NCBI GenBank assembly: GCA_019423005.1
Contig: JAHZCF010000001.1
Span: 1 to 23,858 of the forward strand
DNA length: 23,858 nt
Direction of reading: 5' to 3'
DNA from: Haemophilus sp.
Lineage (GTDB): Bacteria > Pseudomonadota > Gammaproteobacteria > Enterobacterales > Pasteurellaceae
Part shown: positions 7,270 to 15,523 of the stretch, piece after piece
Numbering within the stretch: position 1 is the first letter of the stretch
Layout: each line of letters begins with the position of its first letter
Position numbers and translations under genes: made by a program
The notes under the pieces: generated by a model
What the model was told of the DNA's origin: nothing
Database searches by the model: none
Seen by the model: only the letters and a program-made list of their open reading frames with translations

Positions 7270-7991
7270 TTTAGTGCCTCCAATTTAGATGAAAGTTTAG
7301 GACGTCGTACCGTTAATAAAATCCAAATACTAATGAGTGTTGGCACTAAAAAATGCTCTTTCCCAACAATTAATAGCGATGCAAAAGCCACACCTAAACC
7401 TAATAATGAGCTTTCATGAGACTTCTCTTTGAGCCAGTTTTCAGCAAAAATCACCAGAAAAAGTGCAGTCATACCAAACTCTACCCCTTTTAAATCAAAA
7501 GGTATAATTGAGCCAAATAGATTACCTAATCCGGCTCCTACCACCCAATAGAGATGGAGATAAAAACTGACAAAGAACATATACCAGCCTTTATCTAAAT
7601 GATCGGGGATCTTCGCCATATAGTTCAGGGAAAAACTTTCATCTACTAGGGTACTAATTAAATACCAACGTTTTTTCCCGAGTTGAGCACCATATTTTTC
7701 TAACATGGAAATGCCATAAAAAATTTGGCGACCACTGACCATCAGCGTAACTAACGCAACACTTAAAGGCGAAAAAGGCATAACTAAGGCGGCGGCTGCA
7801 ATAAATTCCACGGAGCCTGCATAAATGAGCGCTGCCATTGCCACAGGGAACCAAACACCGAATCCAAGTGCTTTCATATAAATGCCGTATGCTATGCCTA
7901 AAAATAAAAAGCCGGCAAGCATTGGCATGCTGTAAGGAAATGCCGCTTTTGCTGCGGCTTTGATGGGATTTTCTGTCACTACTTCTGACAT
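7266..7991 (-). CDS. azlC: AzlC-family amino acid exporter, large subunit
   Basis: A 241-residue inner-membrane protein with six to seven hydrophobic segments and the AzlC signature (PFSMP-like start, FLGIAYGIYMKALGFG, then YAGSVEFIAAAALV and SGRQIFYGISML). With AzlD it should form an amino acid exporter of the branched-chain type. Its start follows the metR stop by 9 bases, with AGG 6 bases upstream, so metR-azlC-azlD is very likely one operon. The linked regulator is of the methionine (MetR) type, which hints that methionine or a related compound may be exported. Confidence 0.94.
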   Translation of the reverse strand: MSEVVTENPIKAAAKAAFPYSMPMLAGFLFLGIAYGIYMKALGFGVWFPVAMAALIYAGSVEFIAAAALVMPFSPLSVALVTLMVSGRQIFYGISMLEKYGAQLGKKRWYLISTLVDESFSLNYMAKIPDHLDKGWYMFFVSFYLHLYWVVGAGLGNLFGSIIPFDLKGVEFGMTALFLVIFAENWLKEKSHESSLLGLGVAFASLLIVGKEHFLVPTLISIWILLTVRRPKLSSKLEALK

Positions 7992-8000
7992 ATTGACCTA

Positions 8001-8930
8001 CTACAACTCTAAAACAGACAAACCAGGTAAGGTCGAAAAACTTTGTGCTTTTACTGTTTGATGGAAATCTTCGATATAAGCTAAATTCGCATCTTCTTTG
8101 CGAATCGCTGCATAAAGGTTGCTGAACAATCCTTCTTCTGTAATTTTACGCGCCACCACATACCCTTTTTCTAAATAAGGTAATGCCGCCCAATAAGGTA
8201 CGGTAGCAATGCCTCGACGGCTCGCCACTAACTGGATCAAGGCGATCGTTAGCTCTGTTGTACGACGAGGTGGATTAATACCTTTCGGTTTCAATACTTG
8301 ACGATATAAATCTAACATATCATCAGGCACGGGATAGGTTACCCAAGTTTCTTCAGCGAAATCTTCCGCCTGCCAAACCTCTTTATTGGCTAATGGATGA
8401 TCTTTAGAACAGATTCCCACCATTTCATAAGAAAATAACGGCTTAAATAAAACATCATCATTTTGTTCAACTTCAGACACAATCGCCCAATCTGCACGAT
8501 GAGATAATAACAATCCAACCGGATCTGTGTGGAAACCAGACACAATATCCAATTCTACCAAGCTCCAATGCTGACGAAACTCATCCATCGCTGGCATTAA
8601 CCAGTCGAAACAGGTATGACACTCCACCGCAATTCTTAACTGCCCTGCATCACCGTGTTTTACACGAGCAAGTTCACGTTCAGCATCAACCACTTTCGGA
8701 AGAATTTCATTGGCAAGACGAATCAAACGATCGCCAGCTGCGGTAAAACGCAACGGATTACTTTTACGCTCAAAAAGAGGTAAACCAAATTGCTCTTCCA
8801 TTAACTTAATTTGGTGAGAAAGTGCCGATTGTGTTAAATAAACACGTTTTGCCGCCATTGAAACGCTGCCCGTTTCCTTCAAAGCAAGCAAGGTTCTTAG
8901 GTGACGAAGTTCAAGAAATGTAGGTTTCAT
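8001..8930 (-). CDS. metR: LysR-family regulator of the MetR type
   Basis: A 309-residue LysR-type transcription factor. The N-terminal winged helix-turn-helix (about residues 6-65) contains GSVSMAAKRVYLTQSALSHQ, and the rest is a two-lobed effector domain. It matches E. coli MetR through the whole length (ELRHLRTLLAL, PLRFTAAGD, RIAVECHTCFDWLMPAM, EGLFSNLYAAIR), and I call it MetR on that basis. MetR uses homocysteine as co-effector to control methionine genes. No Shine-Dalgarno sequence precedes the ATG and an in-frame stop lies four codons upstream, so the start is constrained. azlC and azlD follow immediately, suggesting that it regulates the exporter; its own operator may be the inverted repeat at 8947-8976. 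Confidence 0.88.
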   Translation of the reverse strand: MKPTFLELRHLRTLLALKETGSVSMAAKRVYLTQSALSHQIKLMEEQFGLPLFERKSNPLRFTAAGDRLIRLANEILPKVVDAERELARVKHGDAGQLRIAVECHTCFDWLMPAMDEFRQHWSLVELDIVSGFHTDPVGLLLSHRADWAIVSEVEQNDDVLFKPLFSYEMVGICSKDHPLANKEVWQAEDFAEETWVTYPVPDDMLDLYRQVLKPKGINPPRRTTELTIALIQLVASRRGIATVPYWAALPYLEKGYVVARKITEEGLFSNLYAAIRKEDANLAYIEDFHQTVKAQSFSTLPGLSVLEL

Positions 8931-8938
8931 TAGAATAA

Positions 8939-8967
8939 TTCATAAAGTTATCGCATTAGATGAGCAA
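8939..8967 (-). promoter_or_regulatory. Candidate metR-azlCD promoter, near-leaderless
   Basis: On the minus strand TTGCTC (8962-8967), 17 bases, then TATGAA (8939-8944). Transcription would start only about two bases before the metR ATG, giving an almost leaderless message, which fits the lack of a Shine-Dalgarno sequence. Confidence 0.4.
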
Positions 8968-8976
8968 CATGATAAC
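8947..8976. promoter_or_regulatory. Inverted repeat, candidate LysR-type operator
   Basis: GTTATC (8947-8952) and GATAAC (8971-8976) form a perfect 6-base inverted repeat spaced by 18 bases, spanning the candidate metR -35 box. The position suits autoregulation, but the sequence does not match the E. coli MetR box TGAA-N5-TTCA. Confidence 0.35.
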
Positions 8977-8999
8977 GCAAATTAAATTTGTCGAAAAGA

Positions 9000-9037
9000 A
9001 AGTGCGGTCAAAAACGTTGATATTTTTGACCGCACTT
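9000..9037 (-). terminator. Strong terminator after gcr, paired uptake signals
   Basis: AAGTGCGGTCAAAAA (9000-9014) and its exact complement (9023-9037) form a 15-base-pair stem with an 8-base loop. Both arms are perfect uptake signals (9000-9008 and 9029-9037). It lies 8 bases past the gcr stop and is followed on the minus strand by TTTCTTTTC. It also insulates the metR promoter region from gcr readthrough. Confidence 0.85.
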
Positions 9038-9044
9038 AAGCCGA

Positions 9045-11000
9045 TTATTTATCTAATTGAACAGGAAGAAATAAGCTCAATGGGCGTTTTTTCACAATTT
9101 GACAAACTTCATGCCAAATTGGCCACCAGCTATCAATTTCCGCATTCAAAGAACGCAATGCAACCCAAAGCGTTAATGAAAAACTGACAATTAAATTCAC
9201 TAAACCAATCAATAATACAAAACCAATACATTGTAAAAGTAATGAATAGGTAAAATGTCCGCTCACGGCAATATAACCTACATTCGCAGATGAAAATGCT
9301 ACATGACGAATATCTAACGGAAGATGCGTTAAGTAACCCACCACGCCCGTAATACCAAGCAGCATACCAAAGCAAAGGTTACCAATTAGCGAGCCATAAT
9401 TCTCATGCATATAATTAGCAAATTTCACGCGAGTCTTCTCAGACATTAGTTTTTTCAATAACGGATGTTGGGCTAAACGCATACGCATATTCAAATAATT
9501 GCTTCGGTTATCAAAATAGCCCGAAATAATCCCTGAGCAAAATAACCATACACCTGCAATGGCTGCAAACCATAAGGTTCCCGCAAAAGGATCAATGCTA
9601 TGCAACTGATACGCGATTTGATCAGCATTCATCAACGGTTCCCCTGTTTTATATTGGTAACTAAACGCAATCAATGCAGCTAAGCCCATCGCAATGAGCA
9701 CATTGCCTAGCACCGCAATACTTTGAGAACGAAATACATCCACTAATAATTGGGCTAATTTCATATTGACGGTTTTACCTTGAGGCGTTTTTTCAACTGC
9801 TTCAGCAAAGCGAGCGGCTGTCATGGCTGGCTGTTTGGTTGCCACCGTGAAATGCAACATAAAGATCACCATAAAACCTAAGCCGTAATTTAAACCTTCG
9901 GCAATGCCTTTCCAGACTTTGTCATCAATTATACTGCCTAGGTAGGTTTTAAATAGCGCCATCAATGCAATTAATACACCACCACCTGCGGCAGAATAAA
10001 ACATTGCCCAATACTCTTTTTTATCTCGAGTAATGTAATGCTCACCATGATCGCCTGCATTCTGCGTAACACTACGAGCCATTAATCCTGAGCTTTGTTT
10101 CCATAGTCTCGAAATACTATGTCGTTCTGCTGCTGCACGAGCAAAACAACCAGTTAATAATAAAATTCGACGCGGTAAATAGCGATTTGAAACAAAAATC
10201 GCCATCAAGGTTTCTAACCGTTCTAAAGTCTGGGAAAGACGTTCCAATAAATACGCCGTATTTAAGGATGATCCCACTACCGCCCCACGTTTCTGTAAGC
10301 CAATAATCAATTCCTTACATTGATCAAACATTACCTGTAAATGGCTATCATCAAAAGCCGTTGATTGGCGACGCGCCTCTACCCAATCAACCACTTCATG
10401 ATGCAATGCCACAAAAGGTGAATCAGCATTCAACAGAGAGGGCTCCATTCGCATCAACTCAGGATCCATATCTTCAGCCGCAATCCAAATTGAAAGCATT
10501 TCAATGGCAAATAATCCTTCACTTTCAATATGGTTTCTTAAACGTTCACGATCTTTTTGTTCTGTATAACGGGTTAAAATACCAAATACACCTCGCCACG
10601 TTTTTAAGGGAACGGCATCAATCCAACGCGCATCATTTTTATCGCTAAACAATAAATAGAAAATATCACGTAAATCATTAATATCTTTAAAAGACGGATT
10701 GAAACGCTCATAAATACGCGTTTTCATTTCTTGTCCAAAACCGCCACGCGTAAGAATCCCGCTGCTAATAAACAAGGGATAAAGACGTAAACTACATAAC
10801 CAACCGCATAATAATTTCGAGACAGAACAGCCTAATTCTTTATCGTTCTTTAAGATAAACTTAAATAAATGCAAGGTCGGAGAAATTTTTTCTGTGGGGC
10901 TGCTACGTAATAATTGGCACAAGCCCTCTACGAGACCAAAAGCATCGTTTTCCGCCACTTTGTTACGCAAAAATTGCGGTAAGGTATCGGTTTTAATCAT
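9045..11000 (-). CDS. Gcr-family membrane protein ('site-specific recombinase')
   Basis: A 651-residue protein with a soluble N-terminal half (about 1-330) and a C-terminal half with seven or so hydrophobic segments (about 335-353, 368-386, 425-447, 473-495 and several from 540 on). The motif GDHGEHYITR (316-325) and the TKQPAMTA stretch (388-395) are what I recall as conserved in the family named after gonococcal gcr. That family is labelled 'site-specific recombinase', but no tyrosine- or serine-recombinase catalytic set is visible and the membrane architecture argues against the name. Function is unknown. A clear promoter and an AGGGGG ribosome site precede the start; a strong terminator follows. 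It is a single-gene unit. Confidence 0.88.
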   Translation of the reverse strand: MIKTDTLPQFLRNKVAENDAFGLVEGLCQLLRSSPTEKISPTLHLFKFILKNDKELGCSVSKLLCGWLCSLRLYPLFISSGILTRGGFGQEMKTRIYERFNPSFKDINDLRDIFYLLFSDKNDARWIDAVPLKTWRGVFGILTRYTEQKDRERLRNHIESEGLFAIEMLSIWIAAEDMDPELMRMEPSLLNADSPFVALHHEVVDWVEARRQSTAFDDSHLQVMFDQCKELIIGLQKRGAVVGSSLNTAYLLERLSQTLERLETLMAIFVSNRYLPRRILLLTGCFARAAAERHSISRLWKQSSGLMARSVTQNAGDHGEHYITRDKKEYWAMFYSAAGGGVLIALMALFKTYLGSIIDDKVWKGIAEGLNYGLGFMVIFMLHFTVATKQPAMTAARFAEAVEKTPQGKTVNMKLAQLLVDVFRSQSIAVLGNVLIAMGLAALIAFSYQYKTGEPLMNADQIAYQLHSIDPFAGTLWFAAIAGVWLFCSGIISGYFDNRSNYLNMRMRLAQHPLLKKLMSEKTRVKFANYMHENYGSLIGNLCFGMLLGITGVVGYLTHLPLDIRHVAFSSANVGYIAVSGHFTYSLLLQCIGFVLLIGLVNLIVSFSLTLWVALRSLNAEIDSWWPIWHEVCQIVKKRPLSLFLPVQLDK

Positions 11001-11040
11001 GAGCTTTCCCCCTTCTATCGTTTATATTCAAAAGCGAGAC

Positions 11041-11068
11041 ATTATACAGCTGTGTTAGATAAAGTAAA
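11041..11068 (-). promoter_or_regulatory. Candidate gcr promoter
   Basis: On the minus strand TTTACT (11063-11068), 16 bases, then a perfect TATAAT (11041-11046), 40 bases before the gcr ATG. Confidence 0.55.
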
Positions 11069-11079
11069 AATGAGCGGAA

Positions 11080-11088
11080 AAGTGCGGT
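11080..11088 (+). repeat. DNA uptake signal sequence, intergenic
   Basis: Perfect AAGTGCGGTCAATTTT-type extended uptake signal between the gcr promoter and the afuC terminator. No paired inverted copy is present. Confidence 0.85.
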
Positions 11089-11112
11089 CAATTTTGAACG
11101 GATTTTAAAAGA

Positions 11113-11138
11113 AAAGACGTATGCTTCCATACGCCTTT
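11113..11138 (-). terminator. Intrinsic terminator after afuC
   Basis: On the minus strand AAAGGCGTATG pairs with CATACGTCTTT (11 base pairs including one G-T) around GAAG, followed by TCTTTT. It begins 9 bases after the afuC stop and ends the afu operon. Confidence 0.8.
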
Positions 11139-11147
11139 AAATTGATA

Positions 11148-12200
11148 TTATTTCTCTTTCTTCAGCAAGAAAATACCTTGTTCAGAGAAATTCACATAAG
11201 CTTGTTTGAGATCAGCATTAAAGTCTTCTGGTTTAGTATTAATGAGCAATTCTTTGCCTACCCAAATTGCCACCACTTCCCAGTGGTTACCCATATAGAC
11301 TGCACTCTTGATTTCACATTGTTGTGCTGCCTCGCCTTCTGCTTTTAAGTAAATTGCTTCAGGACGTACGCCTACTAAGCATTCACCATCTGGTAAATTG
11401 AATTGTGCCGCATTGCTTAATGGTAATTTGTAGCCATTTACGTCAATGGTGTTATTTTCCAATTTACCTTCAAAGATGCTCGATTCCCCCATGAAGTTTG
11501 CAAGGAATAAAGAGTTTGGACGCAAATAAAGCTCTTTTGCCGGTGCTTTTTGCATGATTTTACCTTTATTCATGACGATAACTTCATCGGATACCGCAAA
11601 TGCTTCGGTTTGGTCGTGAGTCACATAAAGCGAGGTAATACCTAAACTTTGTTGTAATTCACGGATTTTTTCACGCATAGAACGACGTAAGTTTGCATCT
11701 AAGTTACTTAATGGTTCATCAAAAAGTAATACTTTCGGTTTTAACACTAACGCACGCGCTAAAGCGACGCGTTGTTGTTGACCACCTGAAATCTGATCCA
11801 CAAAACGATCTTCAAAACCTGCTAAATCAACTAACTCTAAGGCTTCTTTTACACGTTTAGCGCGTTCTTCTTTTCCCACACCTTGCATACGTAAACCATA
11901 GCCGACGTTATCACCGATACTCATATGCGGGAACAATGCATAAGATTGGAATACGATACAAATATCACGATTTTGAATAGACGATTTGGTTACATCTTCA
12001 CCATCAATAAAAATTTGACCTGAAGTTGGGTTTTCTAAGCCTGCAACTAAACGTAACACAGTGGTTTTACCACAACCAGATGGACCTAATAAGGTCACCA
12101 TGGTGCCACGTTTAATGGTTAAATCTAAATTATCAATGACTGTGGATTTACCAAAAGATTTGGTGATATTTTTTAATACTAAGAAATCATTATTACTCAT
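11148..12200 (-). CDS. afuC: ABC importer ATPase, AfuC type
   Basis: A 350-residue ATPase of the Fbp/Afu/Pot group. It shows Walker A GPSGCGKT (39-46), the Q-loop glutamine Q85 in FQSYALFPH, signature ISGGQ (137-141), Walker B VLLFDEP (157-163) and the switch histidine in VTHDQ (193-197). From about residue 240 there is a C-terminal TOBE regulatory domain (VGVRPEAIYL). It energises AfuB at the inner membrane. Automatic pipelines usually name it FbpC, a ferric iron ATPase; the operon context favours sugar-phosphate import. It starts 24 bases after afuB with AGG 8 bases upstream, and ends the operon. Confidence 0.9.
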   Translation of the reverse strand: MSNNDFLVLKNITKSFGKSTVIDNLDLTIKRGTMVTLLGPSGCGKTTVLRLVAGLENPTSGQIFIDGEDVTKSSIQNRDICIVFQSYALFPHMSIGDNVGYGLRMQGVGKEERAKRVKEALELVDLAGFEDRFVDQISGGQQQRVALARALVLKPKVLLFDEPLSNLDANLRRSMREKIRELQQSLGITSLYVTHDQTEAFAVSDEVIVMNKGKIMQKAPAKELYLRPNSLFLANFMGESSIFEGKLENNTIDVNGYKLPLSNAAQFNLPDGECLVGVRPEAIYLKAEGEAAQQCEIKSAVYMGNHWEVVAIWVGKELLINTKPEDFNADLKQAYVNFSEQGIFLLKKEK

Positions 12201-12224
12201 AATATTTACCTACAACTTAACGAG

Positions 12225-14282
12225 TTAATTCATTTTTTTCGCTTTAGAACGGGAAATTCGGGTATCACCCACAATCCAGTCAAAGAATAAAATAATAGCC
12301 ATCATTACAATAATTAAAATCGAACCGTATGCGATAGCAACACCATATTCACCATCTTCTACACGGTTTAAAATATAGGCTGTTGCCACACGTGTATCAG
12401 CAGTAACTAAGAAGATAATCGCACTTACGGTGGTCATCGCACGAACGAAACTGGTGACCAATGCAGAAAGTAAAGCTGGTTTTAACAATGGTAAAACGAT
12501 AAACCACAAAGTTTTCCATGAGCTACCTTTTAAAGAAAGCGACGCTTCATCAAGTGATTTATCTAATTGACCAAGACCTGCAATCGCTGCACGCATACCA
12601 ATTGGTAAATCACGCATCACCATTGAGATGATCACGATAATGCTGGTACCTGTAATGTAAAGTGGCGCATTGTTAAAGGCTAAAATATAAGATACCCCTG
12701 CAACAGTTCCTGGTACGGCGAAGCAAAGCATGGTTAAGAACTCAAGAGATTTTTTACCTTGGAAATCTTTACGCACCACAATATACGCAATTAATAAACC
12801 GAAAAGTGCGGTCAATGGTGCGGCAATTCCTGCGTAGATTAAAGTATTAATCAATGATGGCCATGCCCCATCGCTTAAGCCTTGTCCGAATAACATCGCA
12901 TAGTTTTTCAAGGTTAAGGTGTAATCTACGCCCCAGTTCACCGTGAAACTACCGTAGAAAATACTGCCGTATAACGCTAAGTTAAAGAGTACCCAGAAAC
13001 CAAGCATTCCGATGATGGTATATTTCAAGCCGGTTGGTAAATCTTGCACGTCACCACGATAGGATTTGCCTGAAACGGTCACATAAGAGCGATTACCAAT
13101 CCAAATATATTGGATGATAAATACGGCTAATGAGAAGATTAAAAGCATCGAACCTAAAGTACTTGCTGAAGCATAATCTAATTGTGAGCCGGCAATATAG
13201 AAGTAGATTTGTGTCGCGATTACGTCAAAGCTACCACCCAATACTAACGGGTTACTAAAGTCCGCTAAGGATTGGATAAACACGATTAAGAATGAGTTTG
13301 CCAATGCTGGACGTAGTAATGGGAAAATGATATTGAAGAACGTTTGGTAACGATTTGCACGTAAGGTGTAAGACGCTTCTTCAATTGATGGGTGAACAGA
13401 TTTTAATGCCCCATCTAAAATCATGAATGAAATCGGTGCAAAAGCAAGAATCTGTGCAATGGCAATCCCGTTAAAACCGTATAGCCAGTTGTGGTTCTCA
13501 AATCCAAATGTTGAAGCTAAGAACTCCGTCACATAACCAGAACGGCCAAGCATCAATGTTACCCCTAACCCCACAACAAACGGTGGAGTTACGATTGGTA
13601 AAATAGAGAAAATTTTACCAATGAACGCCGTTCTACGAGCAATACGGGTGGTATAAAGTGCAAATGCCAAACCGAAAATCGTTGATACGATACCTACAAA
13701 GCCTGATAAGAATAGCGAGTTACTAATCACACGTACAATGTAGCTTTGAGTCAAAATTCGCATCACTTGTTGTGGTGCAAAAGTATCACCGTCATAGAAC
13801 ATGGATACAAAGATCGCTAATGTTGGGTAAACGATGAAGAAGAAAATTAATAAGATAATGCAAAGTAAAGAGGCGATAATAAATTTATCCCCTTGCATCA
13901 CTTTTAATTTTGCGAAAGAAAACGTCGCCAATGCGGTTAAACTCGCGATTAATACAATCACTGAATAACCCATGCTGACTTTACAAATTGTTGCACTGAC
14001 AAAGATAAATAATGTCGCTGCTGCAATAAGATACAGCTCTGCTTTCGCTTGTGTATCCTTCGGTAATTTAAGAAGTGGCATCAAACCGTATAAAATAACC
14101 GATAAAAACCATAATGCCGTAATATTTAACGAAGACCAACCCATTGCACCTAGGTATTCATCGCTTGTGCTTTCAAACAAGCCATAATCTAAAGCGTGGG
14201 AAGGCAGAAGAAGAAATGCAATCACTGCAAGAATTATCCAAAAGTTAGCAGATTGGATAATAGGAAGTTTATTTGCGTTCAT
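12225..14282 (-). CDS. afuB: ABC importer permease, fused two-domain AfuB type
   Basis: A 685-residue inner-membrane protein with two permease domains in one chain. Each ends in an EAA-type coupling motif: EEASYTLRANRYQTFF near residues 301-316 and DEASLSLKGSSWKTLW near 578-593. Three or four extra hydrophobic segments precede the first domain (about 12-30, 57-72, 83-125). This long form matches my memory of Actinobacillus AfuB (about 690 residues), while the true iron permease HitB of H. influenzae is near 500. The ATG at 14282 is chosen because GAGG lies 4 bases upstream; an ATG four codons earlier has only a T-rich leader. A hairpin with a T-tract lies just upstream, probably reducing its expression relative to the binding proteins. 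One uptake signal lies inside. Confidence 0.9.
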   Translation of the reverse strand: MNANKLPIIQSANFWIILAVIAFLLLPSHALDYGLFESTSDEYLGAMGWSSLNITALWFLSVILYGLMPLLKLPKDTQAKAELYLIAAATLFIFVSATICKVSMGYSVIVLIASLTALATFSFAKLKVMQGDKFIIASLLCIILLIFFFIVYPTLAIFVSMFYDGDTFAPQQVMRILTQSYIVRVISNSLFLSGFVGIVSTIFGLAFALYTTRIARRTAFIGKIFSILPIVTPPFVVGLGVTLMLGRSGYVTEFLASTFGFENHNWLYGFNGIAIAQILAFAPISFMILDGALKSVHPSIEEASYTLRANRYQTFFNIIFPLLRPALANSFLIVFIQSLADFSNPLVLGGSFDVIATQIYFYIAGSQLDYASASTLGSMLLIFSLAVFIIQYIWIGNRSYVTVSGKSYRGDVQDLPTGLKYTIIGMLGFWVLFNLALYGSIFYGSFTVNWGVDYTLTLKNYAMLFGQGLSDGAWPSLINTLIYAGIAAPLTALFGLLIAYIVVRKDFQGKKSLEFLTMLCFAVPGTVAGVSYILAFNNAPLYITGTSIIVIISMVMRDLPIGMRAAIAGLGQLDKSLDEASLSLKGSSWKTLWFIVLPLLKPALLSALVTSFVRAMTTVSAIIFLVTADTRVATAYILNRVEDGEYGVAIAYGSILIIVMMAIILFFDWIVGDTRISRSKAKKMN
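12804..12812 (+). repeat. DNA uptake signal sequence, in afuB
   Basis: Perfect AAGTGCGGT followed by CAA within the afuB coding region. Confidence 0.85.
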
Positions 14283-14295
14283 ACAACCTCGCATA

Positions 14296-14336
14296 AAAGA
14301 AAAAAAGCGAAATAATATAATAGCTATTATTTCGCT
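14296..14336 (-). terminator. Attenuating hairpin between afuA1 and afuB
   Basis: AGCGAAATAATA (14306-14317) pairs perfectly with TATTATTTCGCT (14325-14336) around a 7-base loop. On the minus strand a run of six Ts and then CTTTT follows directly, giving a terminator-like structure just ahead of the afuB start region. It lies 12 bases after the afuA1 stop. It likely stops part of the transcripts so that binding protein exceeds permease, and may also protect the 3' end of the upstream message. Confidence 0.7.
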
Positions 14337-14348
14337 ATGTATACATCA

Positions 14349-15386
14349 TTATTTTGCTAATTTAACATCATCAACCCATTTTGTGATCAAACGTTTACGT
14401 AAATCACTTGAGCCGTATTTGTCAAAATCATAATTAATTAAATTGATAGATTTAAAATCGAGCGCATAAGGTGATTGTTCTGCGGTACTATTGGTTAAAA
14501 TAGAATACGCTTCCCCTTTTTTCCAGGTTAACTCTTGCGCTTCTTTTGATAACGCCCAATCCACAAATAATTTCGCATTTTCAAGGTTTCTTGCACCTTT
14601 AATAATGCTCACGCCACCAATTTCATAGCCTGTACCTTCACAAGGAACAACTAATTCTACTGGTGCGCCTTTGGCTTTCTCTAAAGAATATTCATGTAAA
14701 AAACCAATTCCGATTGCGGTTTCACCACGTGCCGTATTACGGGTCGCTGTATTACCTGATTTGGTATATTGGGAAACATTTTTATTGAGTTCTTTGAGAT
14801 ATTTGAACGCTTCATCCTCACCCCAAAGTTGGATATAGGTGGCTAATTGTGTATAACCCGTACCTGAACTTTGAGGATCTGCTGCTTGGATCTCATTACG
14901 ATACGCAGGATCGGCTAGATCTTTCCAACATTTTGGTGTTGGTAAATTAAGCTTTTTCAAACGCTCAGGATTGATACCAAAGCCTAATACACCGAGATAA
15001 ATCGCTGAAGAATAGTTGCCTTTAATTTTAGCGGGATCTCTAAACTGTTCAGGAATTTGTGCAAGATTTGGTGACTTATACGCTTCAAGTAAGCCCATTT
15101 CACCGGCTTGAGAATGAGGATCAAGCGTACCGCCATACCACACATCCCCTTGAGGGTTATCTTTTTCTGCATCAATTTTGGCTAAAATTGTGCCTGTACC
15201 GCCACGGATAAAACTGGTTTTGATACCATATTTTTTCTCAAAAGCCATAGTTTCTTGCTCGCACATCGTATTTTGTGCACTGCAATAAACCACTAAACGA
15301 CCTTCTGCAGCAGATGCGTGAGAGCTTAGCAACACGCCACCAAATACAACACCAGAAAGTGCTAAAGCAACGTTAGACATTTTCAT
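14349..15386 (-). CDS. afuA: Periplasmic binding protein AfuA, copy 1
   Basis: A 345-residue precursor with a Sec signal peptide; cleavage is predicted after ASA at residue 26. The mature part is a periplasmic binding protein of the FbpA/AfuA group, starting GRLVVYCSAQN. The paired tyrosines used by FbpA-type proteins for iron are absent (no Y-Y anywhere). His231, Glu232 and Glu255 (in FLHEYSLEK and GTGYEIGG) fall at mature positions 205, 206 and 229, which I recall as the sugar-phosphate contacts His-Asp-Glu of A. pleuropneumoniae AfuA; here Glu replaces Asp at 206. Cysteines 35, 42, 153 and 249 probably form disulfides. The start has GGAG 8 bases upstream. By eye it is about two-thirds identical to the neighbouring copy. 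Confidence 0.9.
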   Translation of the reverse strand: MKMSNVALALSGVVFGGVLLSSHASAAEGRLVVYCSAQNTMCEQETMAFEKKYGIKTSFIRGGTGTILAKIDAEKDNPQGDVWYGGTLDPHSQAGEMGLLEAYKSPNLAQIPEQFRDPAKIKGNYSSAIYLGVLGFGINPERLKKLNLPTPKCWKDLADPAYRNEIQAADPQSSGTGYTQLATYIQLWGEDEAFKYLKELNKNVSQYTKSGNTATRNTARGETAIGIGFLHEYSLEKAKGAPVELVVPCEGTGYEIGGVSIIKGARNLENAKLFVDWALSKEAQELTWKKGEAYSILTNSTAEQSPYALDFKSINLINYDFDKYGSSDLRKRLITKWVDDVKLAK

Positions 15387-15413
15387 TGGTCCACTCCTGT
15401 GTTTATAAAATAA

Positions 15414-15433
15414 GATGAGCTAATACGCTCATC
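15414..15433 (-). promoter_or_regulatory. Leader hairpin upstream of afuA1
   Basis: GATGAGC and GCTCATC (7 base pairs, 6-base loop) lie about 28 bases before the afuA1 ATG and are followed on the minus strand by TTATTTTA. It may be a weak terminator or an RNA-stability element. TACGAT just upstream (15431-15436 on the minus strand) resembles the -10 box of the other copy, so the leader may have been duplicated with the gene. Confidence 0.4.
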
Positions 15434-15478
15434 GTAGAAACCCACGTAAAAACCTAACTAGTGGGGCTAAAATGGCAA

Positions 15479-15517
15479 AAATGCGGTCAAAAAATCTCAT
15501 GTTTTTCAACCGCACTT
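15479..15517 (-). terminator. Imperfect terminator between the two afuA genes
   Basis: TGCGGT (15482-15487) pairs with ACCGCA (15509-15514), extended by A/T pairs on both sides of a small internal mismatch. It begins 7 bases after the afuA2 stop. The right arm is a perfect uptake signal (15509-15517); the left arm is a copy with one mismatch. Partial termination here would make afuA2 more abundant than downstream genes. Confidence 0.6.
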
Positions 15518-15523
15518 TAAGTA

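Noticed and set aside
8930..8945. TGAATTATTC as a MetR box
   Set aside because: The half-sites are three bases apart rather than the five of TGAA-N5-TTCA.
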